Origin: Pseudomonadota bacterium
Lineage (GTDB): Bacteria; Pseudomonadota; Alphaproteobacteria; Acetobacterales; Acetobacteraceae
Direction: 5' to 3'
Length of the DNA: 32,277 nucleotides
NCBI GenBank assembly: GCA_021808545.1
Contig: JAKBBM010000023.1
Location: 1 to 32,277, forward strand
The translations under genes and the position numbers were made by a program. Below are positions 31,120 to 32,277 of the stretch, piece after piece; the stretch's first letter is position 1; every line of letters starts with the position of its first letter. The notes beneath the pieces were generated by a model. It saw nothing but the letters and a program-made list of their open reading frames with translations, was not told the origin of the DNA and searched no databases.

Positions 31120-31208
31120 GGGTTTCCTCGGTGAAATCCTTATGGTGGCGGACTTTTGCATACATACAAGATTTGCCGCTATTATACAGAAATTAATCCG
31201 CCGTGAGT

Positions 31209-31631
31209 CTAGGATGCTGGTTTAGTAAGAAGTTGGACATTCTCGGAAAGTCTTCCTTCAGGATCGATGGTAAATAGAACGCGCACGCCGTGATGAGGCA
31301 TTTCTTTGAGCATGCCGACATGTTTCCCGCCATGTTCCAGTACCCGCTTTGCGAGAGCATCAAGATCATCGGTAATGAAACCAAGAATGACTTCTTGATC
31401 ACGTGGTGCCGGGCGATTTATGAATTTGAACATCACCAGCGATTCAGACCCCATGGTTTCATCAGCTCCCATGATGATCTCAGCGATCGGCTCGTTGCCG
31501 ACACCTTCAGGTTCCTCTACCCGGTGGAGCTTATTGAGTCCATAAACCTGATGATAATATTCCGCCATTAGCTCGAGATTATCAACGATCAGCTTGGTAA
31601 AGCTGAAACGAGCTTTGCGTGTTTTATTCAT
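31209..31631 (-). CDS. VOC-fold (glyoxalase/dioxygenase superfamily) protein
   Basis: This 140-residue protein has the two beta-alpha-beta-beta-beta modules of the vicinal-oxygen-chelate fold: FTKLIVDNLELMAEYYHQVY at the start, MFKFINRPAPRDQEVILGFI in the middle and FTIDPEGRLSENVQLL at the end. In this superfamily, single-unit proteins dimerise to bind a metal. The sequence does not decide between lyase, epimerase and dioxygenase. The context, with acyl-CoA enzymes following on the same strand, would fit a CoA-thioester epimerase or a binding protein. An AAAGGAC ribosome site precedes it. Confidence 0.85.
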   Translation of the reverse strand: MNKTRKARFSFTKLIVDNLELMAEYYHQVYGLNKLHRVEEPEGVGNEPIAEIIMGADETMGSESLVMFKFINRPAPRDQEVILGFITDDLDALAKRVLEHGGKHVGMLKEMPHHGVRVLFTIDPEGRLSENVQLLTKPAS

Positions 31632-31673
31632 CCGTTTTTTGTCCTTTTGCTTGTATGTTTCATAAACGTAAAG

Positions 31674-31695
31674 TTAACAAAATATATTTGTTTAA
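31674..31695. promoter_or_regulatory. AT-rich 22-bp dyad between the Lrp-type and VOC genes
   Basis: The two 11-base halves TTAACAAAATA and TATTTGTTTAA are reverse complements at nine of eleven positions. The site lies in the 93-base AT-rich gap after the Lrp-type gene and 43 bases before the VOC start. AT-rich dyads are typical Lrp/AsnC targets, so this is a candidate operator for the acyl-CoA operon. No binding is shown. Confidence 0.45.
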
Positions 31696-31724
31696 TAATA
31701 ATTTTTATGTCTGTATGCCTGAAA

Positions 31725-32276
31725 TTAAAGATTCAAGTCTGGTTGTTTTGTAGTAATTTTTAAAAATTTTGATGACTTAAATTGAAATATTTCTTCATCA
31801 TCGGGCGGCTGATGGCGCGTAATACGTGCCACGGAGTTACGATATTTAACGTTGTGAATGGCAACCGAGGTCTCGACCCTGCGCACGCCCGGCAAGCTGC
31901 AAATGGGTTGATTTACCAGTTCATAAACCCGCTCAAGACTGGTAAACAGCCCCATGGCGAGAATATTATAACGCCCCAGCATCACGATCACGCAGCTCAG
32001 CTCCTCGAACCCGGCCAGCATGCGGGCGATATCGGATACATGCGCCTGATCGGCGTGAATGCCCATCATCACCAAATTGGGCGAGCCCGCGAAACGATAG
32101 CCACGCACGGCCGTGAAATTAATAAGCCCGCGCGTCTGCAAGCGTCTAACGCGCTTTCGGATCGTGCCTTCCGTTACGTCTAGCACCTGCGCAACCTGCC
32201 GGTTAGAGGCACGGCCATCACGGCTGAAGGCTTCTATGATCTTGTTGTCAAAATCATCAAGCGCCATCGTGCTCAT
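31725..32276 (-). CDS. Lrp/AsnC family transcriptional regulator
   Basis: From ATG 32276, one base from the window edge, the protein has 183 residues. ATG 32267 is an alternative start, and a longer form outside the window cannot be excluded. Residues 5-60 are the winged helix-turn-helix (DNKIIEAFSRDGRASNRQVA; VTEGTIRKRVRRLQTRGLIN). Residues about 65-145 form the RAM ligand-sensing domain (VMMGIHADQAHVSDIARMLA; CVIVMLGRYNILAMGLFT; LPGVRRVETSVAIHNVKYRN). The last 30 residues are polar and unusual for the family. It reads in the same direction as the acyl-CoA genes and is the likely local regulator, sensing a small acid or amino acid that I cannot name. Confidence 0.92.
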   Translation of the reverse strand: MSTMALDDFDNKIIEAFSRDGRASNRQVAQVLDVTEGTIRKRVRRLQTRGLINFTAVRGYRFAGSPNLVMMGIHADQAHVSDIARMLAGFEELSCVIVMLGRYNILAMGLFTSLERVYELVNQPICSLPGVRRVETSVAIHNVKYRNSVARITRHQPPDDEEIFQFKSSKFLKITTKQPDLNL

Positions 32277-32277
32277 A

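Noticed and set aside
1-32277. CRISPR arrays, insertion sequences, phage genes
   Set aside because: No regularly spaced direct repeats, terminal inverted repeats, transposase, integrase or structural phage proteins were seen on either strand.

Overview
The window is about 32 kb of GC-rich chromosome from an alphaproteobacterium. Acetobacteraceae/Rhodospirillales (an Acidocella- or Acidiphilium-like organism) is my best guess. This rests on protein flavour, codon use, a complete urease operon and the tRNA sequences, and I could not test it by search. Apart from one photolyase pseudogene the genes look intact and tightly packed, with many ATGA, TGATG or TAATG overlaps. I see no insertion sequence, phage gene, CRISPR array or rRNA.

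Layout. 1-2.6 kb: the 3' end of an exopolyphosphatase gene, a cation-diffusion-facilitator transporter and an outer-membrane MetA-pathway-like protein. 2.7-6.1 kb: a compact four-gene operon made of a TelA-like toxic-anion-resistance protein, an unrecognised 129-aa protein and two consecutive proteins that each carry two YbjQ-like units. It ends at a likely terminator. 6.2-9.4 kb: a metallophosphoesterase and a thioredoxin-like [2Fe-2S] ferredoxin, divergent from a large DUF255/YyaL-type thioredoxin-domain protein. The stop codon of the last lies inside a tRNA-Thr gene on the opposite strand. 9.5-14.3 kb: urease operon ureDABCEFG. 14.4-22.9 kb: an ABC-transporter-dependent polysaccharide export locus. 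On the minus strand it reads methyltransferase, glycosyltransferase, Wza/KpsD-like lipoprotein, a TPR-KpsM fusion permease, KpsT-like ATPase and KpsE-like co-polymerase. A convergent glycosyltransferase gene runs about 100 bp into it. 23.1-25.0 kb: recJ and tRNA-Glu. 25.1-28.1 kb: a decayed photolyase/cryptochrome gene, then an intact DCC-family thiol oxidoreductase and an FAD-dependent oxidoreductase. 28.2-32.3 kb: a noticeably AT-richer catabolic cluster on the minus strand. It holds an Lrp/AsnC regulator, a VOC-fold protein, a crotonase-fold enzyme with altered catalytic positions and two dissimilar acyl-CoA dehydrogenases, which are probably partner subunits.

How the parts work together. 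The urease genes would give cytoplasmic ammonia, useful in acid or for nitrogen supply. The export genes would carry a lipid-linked or capsule-like polysaccharide across both membranes. The acyl-CoA cluster looks like part of a beta-oxidation-type route for an unknown acid, controlled by the local Lrp-type regulator through an AT-rich dyad. The best candidate for something undescribed is the TelA / unknown / double-YbjQ / double-YbjQ operon. The TPR-permease fusion, the putative leader ORF crossed by a terminator, and the crotonase with replaced catalytic residues come next.
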